DNA of 64,000 bases from Adlercreutzia shanghongiae. Lineage in GTDB: Bacteria > Actinomycetota > Coriobacteriia > Coriobacteriales > Eggerthellaceae. Shown piece by piece: positions 30,001 to 32,975 of the stretch. The number at the start of each line of letters is the position of its first letter. Position 1 is the first letter of the stretch. Location: the NCBI RefSeq assembly GCF_035830635.1, contig NZ_JAYMFI010000013.1, positions 62,001-126,000 of the forward strand. Direction: 5' to 3'. The position numbers were made by a program, and so were the translations under genes. Under the pieces are notes generated by a model, which ran no database searches, was not told the DNA's origin, and saw only the letters and a program-made list of their open reading frames with translations.

Positions 30001-32941
30001 GTCTGGCGACCCGACCGAGCCTGGTGATTCGACTGGCTCCGGTGAGTCCGGCGAGCCTGGCGAGTCCGGCGACTCGACCGCGTCCGGCAGCTCCAGCGAC
30101 CTGGAGAATCCGGTCGTTGCGACCCGGAGCATTGCCGCCCTGTTCGCCATGGTGACCGATGCCCTGCTCGGCGAGAATGCGGAGTCGGGCGACGGCACGG
30201 GCGACGGCGACGAGACGCCGGTGATTACGCCGGTGGGCGAGGGCTTTGTCTACGACGGCTCGGCCGATGGCGCGGGCTACGTTCTCAAGACCCTTCCCGA
30301 TGTGGTGGGCGATTCCACGAATTACCTGCCTGCGGGCCTGCCTGACACCGAGGAGAATCGCCAGCGTCCCAAGAAGCCCGCTCCGGCCGGTTCCAAGGCG
30401 GCGGTCACGAACAGCCAGGGTATTTACACCTTCGACGGTTTGCAGGTGTACGTTCAGAAGAACGCCAAGGGCCAGCTGGTCGATTACAACACGCCCGGTG
30501 CGCTAGACGAGGTGTACCAGACGCGTTACACGGTGCGGATGGCCGAGCTGGGCAACGGCTACATCATGAGTCGCTACAACGTGCCCGGCGCACCGTCCGG
30601 CATCGACTCCGACCTGACGCGCGACGAGCTTGGCGCCCTGACGCTGCGCCAGGCGATCACCTTCCAAAACGGCATGACCATCATGGATGGCAAGGTGTAC
30701 CTGAACCATGAGTCCTCCAACGTGCGCGGATCGGTCTTCGGTTCGCAGTACGACGAGGAGGCGACGTGGACCCACGGCGATGCTCTTGACGTGTGGGCCG
30801 ACGGCACCAATGCGGCCGACGCTGACGTGGCCATCTACGACGTGCCCGCGCCCTTCAACAGCAAGCTGGATGCGGGTGCCAAGGCGCCTAACAAGAACGT
30901 CATCGCCGGTACGGTGTGGAACGATGCCAACAACAATGGCTATTTCGAGACCGGTGAAGCGGGCGTCGTCGGCGCCACGGTGCAGTTGACGCGCTACTGG
31001 TACGACGAAGAGTCCGCCACGTGGGTCTTCGACGAGTCCTTCAATCGCGTGCTGAACGCCGATGGTACGGTGAAGCACGCGGGCGAGGCGCTGGTCTACG
31101 TGCCCGGCGAGAACGGCGCCGAGCAGACGCGCAGCAACGAGGTTGTGACCACGACGGAGTTCAGCCGCATGACCCGCAACAGCATCGGCGAGGAGGTGCG
31201 CAAGACCTATCCCCAGGGCTACTGGGAGTTCGAGGATTTGCCCTCCACCGAGGAGCGCTCCGACCTTGGCAATGTGACGCGCGACGTCGTCTACGGCTAC
31301 CGCGTGAATGTGGTTGATGTGCCGAGCGGCTACGCCGTGGCGAAGCTGAACCGCGGCGAGGACATTGAGGTGGACTCCGATTTGGACGAGGCCACCACGC
31401 GTCTGATTGCCGAGGGCGATGTTGAGGTGAACGGACTTATCGTGCTGGCCGAGCCGGCCGAGGAGGCCGATGCGCCCGAGTCGAAGGTCGTCGGGCCTTT
31501 GGCTATCGATTGGTCGACGCTGGGCTCTCAGTCGAGCTACCACAACGATGCGGGCCTGGTGCCCTTCAACACGGTGAGCGTGGGCGGACATGTGTGGCTG
31601 GATGCCGACAAGGACGGCCTGCAGGCTGAAACCGACGAGCTGGCCGTGGGCAAGGAAGTGGTGCTGGAGCGCCAGCGGACGACCTTCGCTGCCGCAAAGG
31701 CCGTGGGTTGGATGAGTCGGGTGACTGACGGCATTGCCGGCAGCGACCTGTCCGAAGAGGGCGAGCCGCTTGAGGTTGCCGAGCGCTACGACGACATCCA
31801 GTGGGTACTCGACGACTTGGCTGGCAAGGAGCCCGATGTGCCTGTGGTGGATCCCGATGAGGGCGACGAGCCTGGCGGGGATGACGAGTCCGGCGAGCCC
31901 GGCGAGGGCGACGAGCCTGGCGGAGACGACGAGTCCGGCGAGCCTGGCGAGGGCAATGAGTCCGGCGAGCCTGGCGAGGGCGAGAGCACTGGCGAGGGTG
32001 AGAACGCTGGCGACGCTGAGCAGGGCGCGGAGTCTGGCGATGGTTCTGCCGACGATAGCGCTGGCGACGAGATTGCCGCTCGGGCGCTGCGGGCTGGTGT
32101 GTTCGCGCTGGGCGAGGGCGGCTCGACGGATGCCGATGATGCACCCGCCACGGATGCCCCCAGCACTGGCGAGTCTGGCACCGATGCCCCCGACACCGAC
32201 GAGCCCGACACCGATGCTCCCGATGCCGACGAGCCGACGACCGACGAGCCCCTCGACGAGGCTGCAGCTCGCTGGGAGGCGCTGCTCGCCTACGACGTGG
32301 CCGACCCCTCGGCCGACCTCGAGCGCTTCGAGGACGACGGTGTGCTTTCCGAAGGCGTCTGGGAGAGCGTGGCGACGACCAAGACGGACATGGAGGGTAA
32401 GTACCTGTTCGCCGGTCAGCCCATCGTGGACGAGTACGGCAAGCCCTACGTGTATCGCGTGCGCTTCGTGAAGCCTGCCGAGGCCGAGTGGGTTCCGCTG
32501 AATGCGGGTCGCGACGATAACCTCGACAACGATGTGGCCCACCTGAACCTGCGCGGTCGCGAGGCCGATGCCAACACTGGCGTCACCGAGGTGCTTGGCG
32601 TGCTGAGCCCGCGCAACGCCGCCAACGCCTACGGCCTGGCCTACCAGGTGCTCGCGGCCCAGCAGTGGACCCGCGAGGCGGGACACGCGGTGGATCCGGG
32701 CTACTACGTGCCGCCGACGCCGCTGGCTGGAACCGACGGCTGGCTGACGAGGATCTTCGACAAGGAGTGGCTGACGAAGATCATCAAGGCGCTGCTCCCG
32801 CAGACGGGCGACACCACCTCGCTTCTGCGTCTGATTCTGGCGGCCATCGCCGGCTTTGCGGCCATCATGCTCGTGCTTTCGCTGCTCTCCCGCCGCAAGG
32901 ACGAGGAGGACGAGCCCGGCTGGGTGAACATCACGGTGTAA
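2..32941 (+). CDS. Giant LPxTG cell-wall-anchored surface protein (5'-truncated by window)
   Basis: The reading frame is open from base 2 to the TAA at 32939-32941, giving at least 10,979 residues; the true start lies outside the window. Most of nt 2-8900 and 11800-20800 encodes Tyr/Trp/Asn/Gly-rich, beta-type sequence that I cannot assign to a named family. Around nt 8970-11160 there are about five related beta-sandwich-like repeats, then an Ala/Thr-rich linker (about 11170-11790). From about 20800 come some ten SdrD_B/CNA_B-like modules, with two PASTA repeats at about 29397-29800 and acidic Pro/Gly/Ser linkers. The C-terminus has an LPQTG sortase motif, a hydrophobic helix and a charged tail, so the protein should be covalently attached to peptidoglycan by sortase. 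The role is probably adhesion or a surface stalk; the ligand is unknown. No sortase gene is in the window. A terminator follows directly. Confidence 0.93.
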   Translation, partial: AELQAAFSATKDANGNFALDMTKDKFAAMADLYLERIELTYSEVDPHFAASDKHVNADKNRDIAIKLTGKVNHWYGPKGNKFSEGTISGQNAPVEYSKVRATLDITQTAPLDNPKNRNYAQAFFKVYFPAMAVRSYGQYGPDEKLKEYYNSHTYGSGSCSDGSYTLTAVPYDRDFKMWVNLYNERNVSTLDDVDVTVKPPMAFDNSLDLDNNVTGDWVGFHTTKVTINKELFEVFSHGTVGTIRFVGKPEGIDTRNASDIVWELKPDAAYLAQDRTKVPAAEALPDYFEDADGHQFTFDAEGDLVVTEKDLRDHGIMNLTQVKLISWQDMDVDNSSNRNEQNIVLEGFSDQNFDSFRNLNASSQNFLLKLRGPKANPADTTDLSTPLGIAVSKGMTGTPVTRTDISQIYMSKMYFDTINRAGLYDSNNGGNTNPVNNGHRFQLNNLGSWDSCHSRHNSSYASDAEYNYALDVGYKSQVSLLADFRQVNNYYNEGAPERTCHWERNNNGMSYTGPQTFNTGMVLHMTQTMPNGYFDSYYLKIHRTAAPYFDKITVTYSDGKTLEVTGDEIKELLAGTDADSKETDRYVDGEKYFRLNLLARDAADEPAASFGAAAPLSDSYRHPFDDYENVNVTAPGTPKFTVKKIDYVIRINQHQFATGENRYISGEGDWTDSSTPGAALGMPDFGTWHPNVENTREAIIDRMAIEVNGRMYTETPTAGVNMYVDTALEVGGTNSGNNRPGHTALVRSDTKDKRAGNNVKDSNGAASRTDLDADKGRYASGWSFQDFHRTGDYHHHYDGVAYMRHLRSRTNVVARVDGNYTMEGITWDGNDRIQLGDSDNYYHGTTHALFGGDVNFNTSFYRHTIYRGFYTGDQSYSSTWGYDTYWPNDWGWNYTAFSDKVVLGDTMPWCQPDEDLGYYGFLSTGLFVKNGVLSHLKSYDRASITFVTRKWEATEDKNDDGFAIFEEQVADARTFKLTHDGLYVKNGTAWDKLDGYEGLDFLTATDTTGSGGYIQFERPDEVPHKRIEEYKAANGGKMVTIPLDTNEFIASYSMDLGPYNGNGDITSEYTGLNVDRDGNETVVDIQLLGRPYIYKGQKHPPFKSTAKHDGCDAVGDARNHVSAKAYHFKDLDPATGTYKISINDYTATNPAGGSGVHQGANDWRSSSTASVTHRNRDTAWFLGYLIPFEYYSSLTVNESGSQYHDKGHPNVADYQEDNLTPNIVRYEVRFRNNNDKSEGVDDENRAAHISQVRLKTSWNPAFTSANDADAIRVQKIYVPKQFVPVGGHDRVDTWFRAQDFQFTVRTVRDGVNDTTATVKLSWEDMVHLGILSGKVSGTGISDTFTGDWNQSAEYPDCYVIDVEKYLRLTEIKRANAGKSTDDLFGLLGLNLAGFKPADGQTEADAKKAVLDKIQAGIVGHYTAVSKTNTLGGEFANDATVNLTYAAPYVTSAQFLFVSPQSNREKPETMLDSGQWLGANWKRAADETKDKTTKYNEDWQHNFAFAYDGVYADREVTDFRTATKTGNDPASGNWNYWSTPTFDKQGNGFDGMAMYENLTVSDVQTRDPNKNTLERHEDNERGYDLSHRLGALTTDMQRGKKVMLNGTEKTVFAYDADSTSVGSPWSYAPDATTGTNGHNIPNGDLYAGDYVEYRLYVGSGVPAGQGTDGKVLTDLTYDSRTGDFLELDPLPLEHVDARFEVGAGQRIVGWEVEKYFDTAKNQWVENNTASHGTGAVQPVTARLTNADGTVSKAVDPQVDLSQINGAEQYDDNRNLVFSIGKSYTATKNNAEATSQIDPGRGVWIRVITQMTDERETDEDYNDTANQSDRADNPSYQGQSATANFYAVAAPLHGFTQYRVYNNTAGSEGGNNKATTDFASDANELGTIAGAHSTGSGVSDNCVANAATKLWYSFITKADERTVRFDNRNQLAAHDHSDVVFHNHVKEKSGTDPDVNRIAITPEYYDWETGKLEPKSASGQPANADGNRMRLRVTNIRNTTWHESTVTVTVSFMRSVRGLGVVQGAYNDGTQGFDADGNPAGERYFELTRKPTYTANEALDELGYPSADITKLAGWNDTTPAARLGLTNASSEADRSHALLPASVNLTGDGVDTAAADRRPAVKIEYYVPDWNKSSVPATTTLEERETVTPDDGTTPSTPTATGAWVSYEELKARYTVNDPTVPGSGAALTPEKHTANGNVFRDVTGVRWTYYDVPAVATGDVAFPLDDVSLLGVARYEDTRLDSTAVNHLAGEQENLWSPYSQVDVAFTHTDQQKTTLDFVDVAKSTTATPVLKDNAPVTHGTLLTKQDEGKRKVTTVWRRTPVMRFQNQVFQSQSEAEAKYNADANQKTGYVAGEQLWYKNTLINVPKTTNDGITTLEGELYNPVFYEMIPTEYLKADGDAKITAQWLANHVKVSWYENFYNVGTGKVEHPDKDVYAQRTNGMKLIVVPVADYTLPDYGGAMIYNNYTATRGNGQNTSNVTTRGGHGNYFSPLNPTAAGTSQTTSFTLFKIAWIPLDEALPKDAAEPADGRYRTLVADGTRGGSVVDAPLQYDRPVDTVMPNATRMEVGDRIELSFDIYASVDNLPQVYQRHGITGDRLNAEGTTTGLEPAYFPRVGEYYYADYASWYDNWSGRINPLNGTQGPMDTWEGYYFNTSNILMDMDFLMLDSAFSGDKPEQTDTWEMFDGSWTYIPGEQISYGHYGSGWDVNNWGNNGMGCYAYPYDDHSGGVNYHSNIQSSVGSDATSIGYFLDSDIKTSNNKQPIRYTPRPQAGTKESVEFQLPGDTHYVWWYDGDDTANVGAGNRAWENSYYGNGAPSLTNRNRYVRDWYAYVVKPRVNATPDDARWESKTPLVWSETRLHMQKAWLATSSRFISAATATEGSGVSNYEAQRFYNSEDSHAGWKVGSYDYSGQHYRDHRGVMVGQYTTALEYNQDFISELVAYNYGDRNLDGVEFTYVMPRGVEPKIGGVVKPADDDDDLDDNVVNYYGKVVMQVNAEGLEAPIIVDVVSVTGDVVLENFALTPNTPVVLGGMQKATEEGGEDTPYTFPEGDYWIVIKEVGETPEGLPFAKGDYSYTVLLTDEDGKRVSESRPTPYKPLAFHVTSHDGMVAANPSETGEGDNKVSTGISASVDDALLPEKKKIYAEDDGTSTGTLVPVKLTRYNGLVINGETPDGDTVITINGKNYLKDANGKYVKCEDTGRFVEIAVYDATVPSQVNAELSLDRIELTSDVTVQINAEGASPDAPATMQIVAMVPREVEREVEKQKLDAKGEPMVDAAGKPIMETTTVTETVYDEGAPVEGFDNISVVANEPVKIASLPRGHYGVKIIASPQMPSELGGGLSYSYPIEATHFYVVGLGADIEIPAYELEHIWDVSTLSLTVEAYGADTPAEVIIRNENGDIVDPKTGAAVLPGEDGKPVDDAPYRIAVNKDVRTDLAKLAKGIYYVTMVKAPTMGYDYTVKEAEVVDGVPTGNEIDVLKHGKWDFIAPTGSVTVEADGHGSAMDITMTCTLGDAPAVTAGQSAVRLDIKAPGAPEKAIFKYNLCQVVTTGEGEAATETEVEIDQRLEVFANRPVFLKSLAPGTYRLTLVESPKLADGTTFALPERPVDFVVEAGGAHVDLAVPVEVGKNPSRVTVRVKANDLVIPAGGTFTFRLVDEAGDPVQITDENNELVDSRTVSATADTTLGTLPAGGYKLIVMSQSWAEKPYLHDASFTVDGTGGPAIAEVSASVTEPERTEAVAAAAFSLLATELFAEAEHTIAQATGLPVNLTAAKDEAPTATTAQPATVTGAGAEQLLASAQGTVSEESALTDPFTETTLANAAVEAQVAAGEVTVAPTALSLSDYTAKLATTSTAPTATTPVPVPVPTSTPTANGEYFSDEEQAAIETALSGMTVQTAAVTPTVSADEPASDGPADNGIAFFSAEGAEGVDPSEGAINTNDLADLSGRIKAQVYLLKDRNDPNNKDKANFATTIGGNYSQDPYTNAQWVDISDLMEIEVVQTPTSEFAGYYAPSSIQDPYLANGSNPAAGIAATADASNSTYTAVRAEGTTNQSISYRDSSQPWVLKVKVKQDLAKWFGRTIDMHSYDAADPDYIRNWGEYAKYAEGLKAILEGKAGGYQIKVNIPSHVFGNNESERWYDRVLTRPWDDPTKVVGQNKAEGEEPSRSSAYYQVYDYDHFEGTARDRRTHIQPFGMDYKYTIRRWYRNQDSGGGNEDELAGSPNMPAVNGWTIQNNTVRTTTVDDTNTIADPMGVLAANELPASATTENGVDERQYFWKKAYKGEGSTGPVLYAQTGTSAVMRKPVVRVWNSISLPDVLSGTQETGTVTDGVGATSANYYMEAETDTRQVNVHVENRFWWDSLCRNYGYINSGGGVNDWSINENRWHTYSREGGQMGDLVLPVVTVVLPFGITPVHRETRKPYGQWPGVTQPFLYEDWDIAQSANANWNYQDPVNQNESAQWLKDNFVATVTYEKVEADATQYPADDINDDNYRFVVRFLPKGDDLNHDPSTEQRIRSHEMDTFKFSIAMNEEPEWEELPAHKEASRTTESIRTYVTSAMTGYKGLVDNDIAGNPYTVGAPSQFRASGDAIGRDTRLDAVSASYFTRWGDYGDYNTNSSNHRYNTTNALGTALYTDAHGWDAYRYQWEYDNVFDGSYTYSHNCYIDGYGNWVHRTHYWNAVTMVRRLPHNYYNAGTQTNDQVQYSHLTGYFGTYTEKDGSQRPGGPLIALTGNAGNEGMNVSEYNFRTQYGLSKATTNNLNNNYVDADGTLTDDSTNSSATRTEAFATRKDDKYAEHVDRGAFAASKIRLKTPTLGSAYKIENIPTTKPVDDENLTEEQQAIAAGDLGKDETLPLPGAANGALLTSNQAKSKAGTYEYDDEMWFSATFSNSVIANKNASGQQGKEGALQHAKLVFSVYLPEQVTFYDQKKLMNLGEVVTPADFEKLFCDYTDNDYSFYVEHTYRDRHSDTGVVKDPVTGSSVYPKRENQQKKYERLTPKQLIEQGWTVRVRVQPDYDKDSYGALASGAANKHSEYGKPDVDDLDDGVDAADVKSRIRGGETIVFELTPPDDANDAEFEKHASLLSAFWDNVRADGYLGAGDAVTLKVRTRIDNVGDEESALEGLTDENGEPLPYNQQKELVRKWSTQATKAYFTTEDRDVVWLPKETGWSHRWMGEDKDITVSKDTKLFKAKTDAAGNVLYGEDGFPLYEPLVAADGAAEQTVRLEQGTLYLRPTVEQDSANVYGVGGFNNQCPEYFQWADESSLVYDSPEHEDPDTKDIIAAVDYDKDGVYTSGDKVTGKKDVRSKLPERHMSSTSGVFTIRKPSASVRVDTGMVRVPTNDSSSTDSTQSGNNNLWVTQAINTGAAVNSFIVDWQVPLWALGSQSNDNAPLGSATVPVGKVTPDIEYVKSGVWEIPGTYEFELKNPVTGEVTKAAEGDHYFTVEGKEIGAWRIDFQRARSREVTIPDPETKEPVTTNRTVWPYYGNDDNDYVPAKGTELIKNEEYDLKRDECDFVFKATTKRVPVDTPEAAANREIEDKLWVLVYVRRAHTNTKLSNSGYVEQNGNSPVKQDRENFSMPGTDADRDYFFGEDDAKDYNTAGSANTYKWELVGWTKVSAKQNMTFTQGVAKAGTQIRQVRWVIRACDEDTSGKPIVDDETLSHEVPVPSGFRLATDADADTAAVEEPDEVDPLRNNTGWLKQKDYNDQVVYKYIDRNLGNVNELADANGNLTGVYKIAPHKLYYFGEVITTKGGEGGRELSEAEMEAALKGTAPNPVVGGDDCWDRTMQGDLIVQAHEAQWVIGTSMPSTITANAAGVLGHAFISELPKIQTNLPLVGTQSLGEAEAGQEVRLLAETDVPDEISEAVASAFADNGVTAQVMDVPSPRASDADNAKAFDEMVAAIGTVTLDSKPAIVAARAFYDKLSEGAKALVQNLSLLSDAEQALYMLENQDQNVVKSDSVHVNHFATVVPRYDDTKYAQYERSRAGFFRSDEKPTIKIDAKQWYFSGTTNSGYGWNSESIMLDPEDSLFLRYEVTLYNISEGQLRLLGYDPEDESTPYSIDTCTNPSVSTLLPRIQNFGPTPESMFNVLPDLTPKQKTRLTQADAVRAIGTKLQQIASDDDRAAFEAQLRSLASELQALCGRELTETTPELKASILHGDDVPDSSKAEVEATINALRAQVKVLLGYHPRIVHEDGTETPEGYDISEVALSDAKVAGKNIFAQGNALQKRVEKERPYSRVFQYVPSSDLFATATSDGQLDWSGNRMANDGFDYKNDAMQSTQRAVKQGEYLSPLAEGYRRQPTSASAGDASHMNSQVPLWTYRVVKFKQYERDEFNYLWTQNDDGTWNFVGTMDDEGKVSRELPEGTTAPEKPEGTTKPFTSLTDFEELTPGTSTAAIRPEEGMTKLGQGVLANGGTEISAKDEYAYLYDVDGKVETSTGTSQNLTMNTRRSFTWNFLGQNGSRGVLNPGEAIILDFMMQFSPNSSASTDVGNALILSSYADKAGSYDFYDYPLFRSETIEDKKVTKIVTKATINDPESSIIKDSSYRSDINDGNGNGDRSETLLRKDTPSIGWSNNEQVIQEKMVQPKYTDEKFSKRSQTAAVPEGTSYTYENIQQYTGINDSTALIYKHSTFADTLPYSNYKDPERQGDKETSEFDVTTKTFTLRQSQWSGWLQDLDSVKMEYTDTTPTEEGDIVGRYELRIADAKDPVTGETLTAQASVWVGPIAVTGTGDKVKYAPLTTDDIYEPIDVARKAEAEAIAKGGESWAGDENDAFITRWVAQKTTGITLGEDGKTVTEEVPVSQSMASINMVNINDLKAYVKKHPDEEEALTRCIGAIWCRVLDDNLVLMARNGDVRLKYDLKAPLNLPKYLGNAGKAYKSVDGLPEDATPLQERLWETSQWNTFMSMVDYRQGTYRKLENKPAGVYVDAPEGFGYIGSYVWMDTNWDTLQNDTKGEVVTDTLGNETTYHKGENGRYILSTEKNIAGGKYTYTYDGGKDTSKLLTDLDYDGVPDDPGVNGVKVELLNEWGVPVNRNGDAVVQVKMDANSSKLTWVKADPKTGAAVKGLYGYEPITTDESVSLGAYVYTTESDYYNNRGYYMFSMLKPGTYRLRFTFPQKYANYALTTKRIGASHAPVIEVDEKTGKVSYPGATEDISAYMMVSRTNRQMVAVSDPIEVEPVVFDAAAYAAGNDPDHEIYDAKMTSYNVGIALPVVYEGVAYRDDKLAGYEEMEEDPDEGGTGEGGGDVGGGDDDDDPFAPKSAQALSAAASPKAAAPAVSQGTPELPGISTLSLTPDNAPAYDASQGELPPFIMVNGKPTLNLNKYVELDGSVDPELIDGVLDWVNVNLDESNPYEYAVRVDELRLKNMEVRVMVQNAKTKKWEQAYDTNGNMAVAQTDCYLEVSLDGGATYQRAFDNDGNNLVSAEVLREVMNGENPQGLYRWTPRTAGNTDATGFFHFSLEPFHNYKVVCKDTRARILKPSVMTWENDPLARPTKNAEDQDKVTVGTGEAQEARPKDEVAAMWDNDLWLKSGSAETNSFYAEVPVDEKGRAVYEDAKNPWKGYKIYDKLALGWIDGTKGFLGNYVWSDKSGYMEDGVMQHYDGLQGDVPNIGVGRVKVILEQYYWLPSDASSAEGAYNPGTTNGTYGKGRWVLNDLEYKTTMSSSSGSYIFKGVSTYVVDPNAPKTVAEEDKTKYLAGYRIRIDRNDLKLVARDYGLTFRNTQDLVAKVFDEEIDSDAAMGAQLVLDGEGNPYYKDGKPVWAYYLNEIGSGDPAVGGIGPNTNRPSAAHDTDVSYQQMIVVAGNTDTMARENLVAYLVELGRVNEDDAAKVVASQTVDMLIEQFSTDELRNYLLANKVIEESDSVTVDRMKELAASFSGTTVGNDRAVQGGLATNASRAVYDLGAAQRIEHWDVGLVEVPRSSITGKVWHDEDYDGVMETGEEGLAGESVALEQYYWDGTAWVRNDRFGADVRTSVEDSWRTETRQDFMGVDYTVWLRDYTDAAGAKVTSEVTKAEDKLPMASTQKDGFIFVATDKNGVYTFQNLPTAYTNDEGEHFLAAYRVVLNGLHKDVAKDDDGNVLYSTPWMMTNYHQGDDVAADSDVADDQSPVAATYRVVGRETAGEDNLVRAHDGQIILAAEVSADRVNSLQPSQVDISYADVYEGVSGTVRYDYLTKRAHTVNGGDVGELPVPRREVAGRVWHDANYDGKQAIVETEELVLDENGQPIPVLDEKGNPVLDENDQPKMLTRKVRSYGADEPGIENETVTLTQWYWTGTEWQQNTAFGTDDFNALAAIATDEWAAGEPYEGTLADGAVTLLTNEDGEYCFKNLPTAYVNEKGELFLASYRLTLGGLEQQEVVKDGKVVSRVPWLMTRYHEGAAVGIDSDIDDKLEGTLPSYNLLGRESAFEDSAPAGVRARDGQIILAAPKADDVSVVDGKTTIVNLPLSEAIDQAEGNALYDIMRARKQADEVYDGGDAGQLPVPTRSIEGLVWRDADYDGVQDEGYETITVTAADGTTSSLKKLKEEGLVGQTITLEQWYYDPANVNTDTAAFVAEGKYVDLSGKIGSGAYESHWFQNKNFGADIYTTYNDANHPLTSGDWDSNDNPAQVADGVITVKTNEEGLYRFDNLPTAYTDDAGKQYLAGYRLKLATLTEDYDHEHYGLPQEGSWMMTRFHAGEAAEVLPKDSDLPDNLGIVSNYPLIGREAFVADVVLDEDGEPETVTPKRYLGERQELLEGQIILAGQNALGRGAYAENTLAASDYQNDLTGELIFDFMAARAYDEGADAVEGGDAGELPPPTQDIVGIFWNDADNDGVQSADELGNPVLLTEDGQRVIADYAEDGTIEVFEAIVTVTPDPDDPEAAPTTTVKKGERIQYSAWEADGTLALYQSDGNGTFAVQKTYAANEVGLAYRDGTVYDEKASEDGINNARVTLERYVPNGTGGWARDPQWADSNRYDLNGDDWGAYEASPATVWGDDAQHVQRTKVQEASDGVVRAGVYRFEDLPTQRAATADDVAAGYAENVGEKIVYGYKVRYTDAGYQQRAWMIAKYQQKDNFTQDSDLINVNANLMQDAEYDVLLNRRDESSVLGNLIDGNASNNDNQDLGLLSHEEALAQSKGTATQVQAADPARPAVAFASLLASTAATVAAAAGAEGATPGVDVYDLGAGSDRAYNDGALLKRKTGRISGVLFQDDNYDGIANEGEPGIAGKRVYLRAWGLRLVADADCGGHCATPAEAGEGQWPAAGGPITAAQRDGSVKAGYHYEWVEEAGDPLSVLTDEKGRYAFADLPAATRNIRNTADGSLGWQGDEGGDDEVLVTDNWDEWYLLGYTIEVEGDNREALGSAASETVVGLPVTRLLDDNGEELQDLNASKVHRAADSGEMNGRLSNDAHYGATRFAITMNQVNEQDNREGGRTVLDGRLVLADRATTDDEAVGATDETYYVNANGMEFDLSTIRDADHMNGGFGPFGTATISGVAWDDENYDGIRNFRTVIDPLPEEGEEDEFEQPSLISELEKPLAGETVYITQEYLENGKWVFNPAFGGQVDPEVGDLTARRDAVFVKYAKSMPNTQYRIAVRDENGNLVDLFRDAEGNLPVLRDENGDAVLDADGNELPASLWFTSPDNVKVDGQTVFGWPEDAEAGTFSNGLTVTIGGVDYTLSIKPNTEYVVVCRQLNASGDYVESKTPMAVATPGESALTDVIFAEGPVTASAGTIMFAEKPAWWKLSADAGVASADEAAGDEWNGWEYAAVPAGQDAADLDDEAWRPADERGFVQLSGLSQRTDYTLVARVRPYGEFLLPDMANYRAEDAAAALEELGLVVDAEQGHEFSDTVPGGAVVRTEPAVGAKMKPGMTVKLVVSSGAAQPVEVEDVTGAEPNEAAERLAAAGFRVQISSDEEYSDAAAGTVARTKPGALSVALQDSVVTIYVSKGPKPEEPVEPVEPGEPGEPGEPGESGGSTEPTEPGESTEPTEPGDSGDPTEPGDAGDSGDSGDPTEPGESGDPTEPGDSTGSGESGEPGESGDSTASGSSSDLENPVVATRSIAALFAMVTDALLGENAESGDGTGDGDETPVITPVGEGFVYDGSADGAGYVLKTLPDVVGDSTNYLPAGLPDTEENRQRPKKPAPAGSKAAVTNSQGIYTFDGLQVYVQKNAKGQLVDYNTPGALDEVYQTRYTVRMAELGNGYIMSRYNVPGAPSGIDSDLTRDELGALTLRQAITFQNGMTIMDGKVYLNHESSNVRGSVFGSQYDEEATWTHGDALDVWADGTNAADADVAIYDVPAPFNSKLDAGAKAPNKNVIAGTVWNDANNNGYFETGEAGVVGATVQLTRYWYDEESATWVFDESFNRVLNADGTVKHAGEALVYVPGENGAEQTRSNEVVTTTEFSRMTRNSIGEEVRKTYPQGYWEFEDLPSTEERSDLGNVTRDVVYGYRVNVVDVPSGYAVAKLNRGEDIEVDSDLDEATTRLIAEGDVEVNGLIVLAEPAEEADAPESKVVGPLAIDWSTLGSQSSYHNDAGLVPFNTVSVGGHVWLDADKDGLQAETDELAVGKEVVLERQRTTFAAAKAVGWMSRVTDGIAGSDLSEEGEPLEVAERYDDIQWVLDDLAGKEPDVPVVDPDEGDEPGGDDESGEPGEGDEPGGDDESGEPGEGNESGEPGEGESTGEGENAGDAEQGAESGDGSADDSAGDEIAARALRAGVFALGEGGSTDADDAPATDAPSTGESGTDAPDTDEPDTDAPDADEPTTDEPLDEAAARWEALLAYDVADPSADLERFEDDGVLSEGVWESVATTKTDMEGKYLFAGQPIVDEYGKPYVYRVRFVKPAEAEWVPLNAGRDDNLDNDVAHLNLRGREADANTGVTEVLGVLSPRNAANAYGLAYQVLAAQQWTREAGHAVDPGYYVPPTPLAGTDGWLTRIFDKEWLTKIIKALLPQTGDTTSLLRLILAAIAGFAAIMLVLSLLSRRKDEEDEPGWVNITV
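29397..29800 (+). other. Pair of PASTA-like domains inside the giant surface protein
   Basis: Two consecutive segments of about 65 residues follow the PASTA pattern: a short L-P-D-M or V-E-D-V strand, an E/A-D-A-A-x-x-L-x-x-x-G-F/L helix, a V-x-x-T-x-P segment and a final V-x-L-V-V-S-S-G or V-T-I-Y-V-S-K-G strand. PASTA domains usually occur in penicillin-binding proteins and Ser/Thr kinases, where they bind peptidoglycan or muropeptides. Here they sit between SdrD_B-like modules and a Pro/Glu/Gly/Ser linker near the wall-anchored end of the protein. Confidence 0.8.
29803..30110 (+). repeat. Low-complexity Pro/Glu/Gly/Ser/Thr/Asp coding repeat
   Basis: About 100 codons made of imperfect E-P-G-E-P, E-P-T-E-P-G and G-D-S-G-D units follow directly after the PASTA pair. 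The composition is that of a flexible, acidic, wall-spanning linker. The short repeated codon blocks should make this segment prone to copy-number change. Confidence 0.85.
31843..32270 (+). repeat. Low-complexity acidic Gly/Glu/Asp/Ser/Pro coding repeats near the C-terminus
   Basis: Two repetitive stretches lie inside the last SdrD_B-like module. At about 31850-32060 there are units built on G-D-E-P-G and E-S-G-E-P-G-E-G; at about 32135-32265 there are units built on D-A-P-D-T-D-E-P. A short non-repetitive piece separates them. They look like intrinsically disordered, negatively charged spacers. Confidence 0.8.
32795..32938 (+). other. LPQTG sortase signal, membrane helix and charged tail
   Basis: The L-P-Q-T-G pentapeptide is encoded at 32795-32809. 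It is followed by a hydrophobic segment rich in Leu, Ile and Ala and a tail starting S-R-R-K. This is the three-part C-terminal wall-sorting signal of Gram-positive surface proteins. The tail, ending W-V-N-I-T-V, is longer and more acidic than the usual few positive residues. Confidence 0.92.
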
Positions 32942-32975
32942 GCCGCAGGTACCGCACCGCTTCGGTATTAGTCTG

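Larger units (their letters stand above)
20803..31700 (+). repeat. Array of about ten SdrD_B/CNA_B-like modules in the giant surface protein
   Basis: Each module opens with a G-x-V-W-x-D signature followed by a D-x-D-x-D-G-like acidic loop typical of Ca-binding SdrD_B repeats. Openings lie near nt 20818, 22756, 23788, 24601, 25477, 26419, 27569, 28432, 30910 and 31590. The modules at 23788, 24601 and 25477 are most alike: each continues with a T-N/D-x-x-G-x-Y-x-F-x-N-L-P-T-A-Y strand, then W-M/L-M-T, a D-S-D motif and D/E-G-Q-I-I-L-A, so the real unit is a composite of about 270-310 residues. The first two modules are degenerate. In staphylococcal Sdr proteins such modules form rigid Ca-stabilised stalks; that role here is inference. 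Confidence 0.82.
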
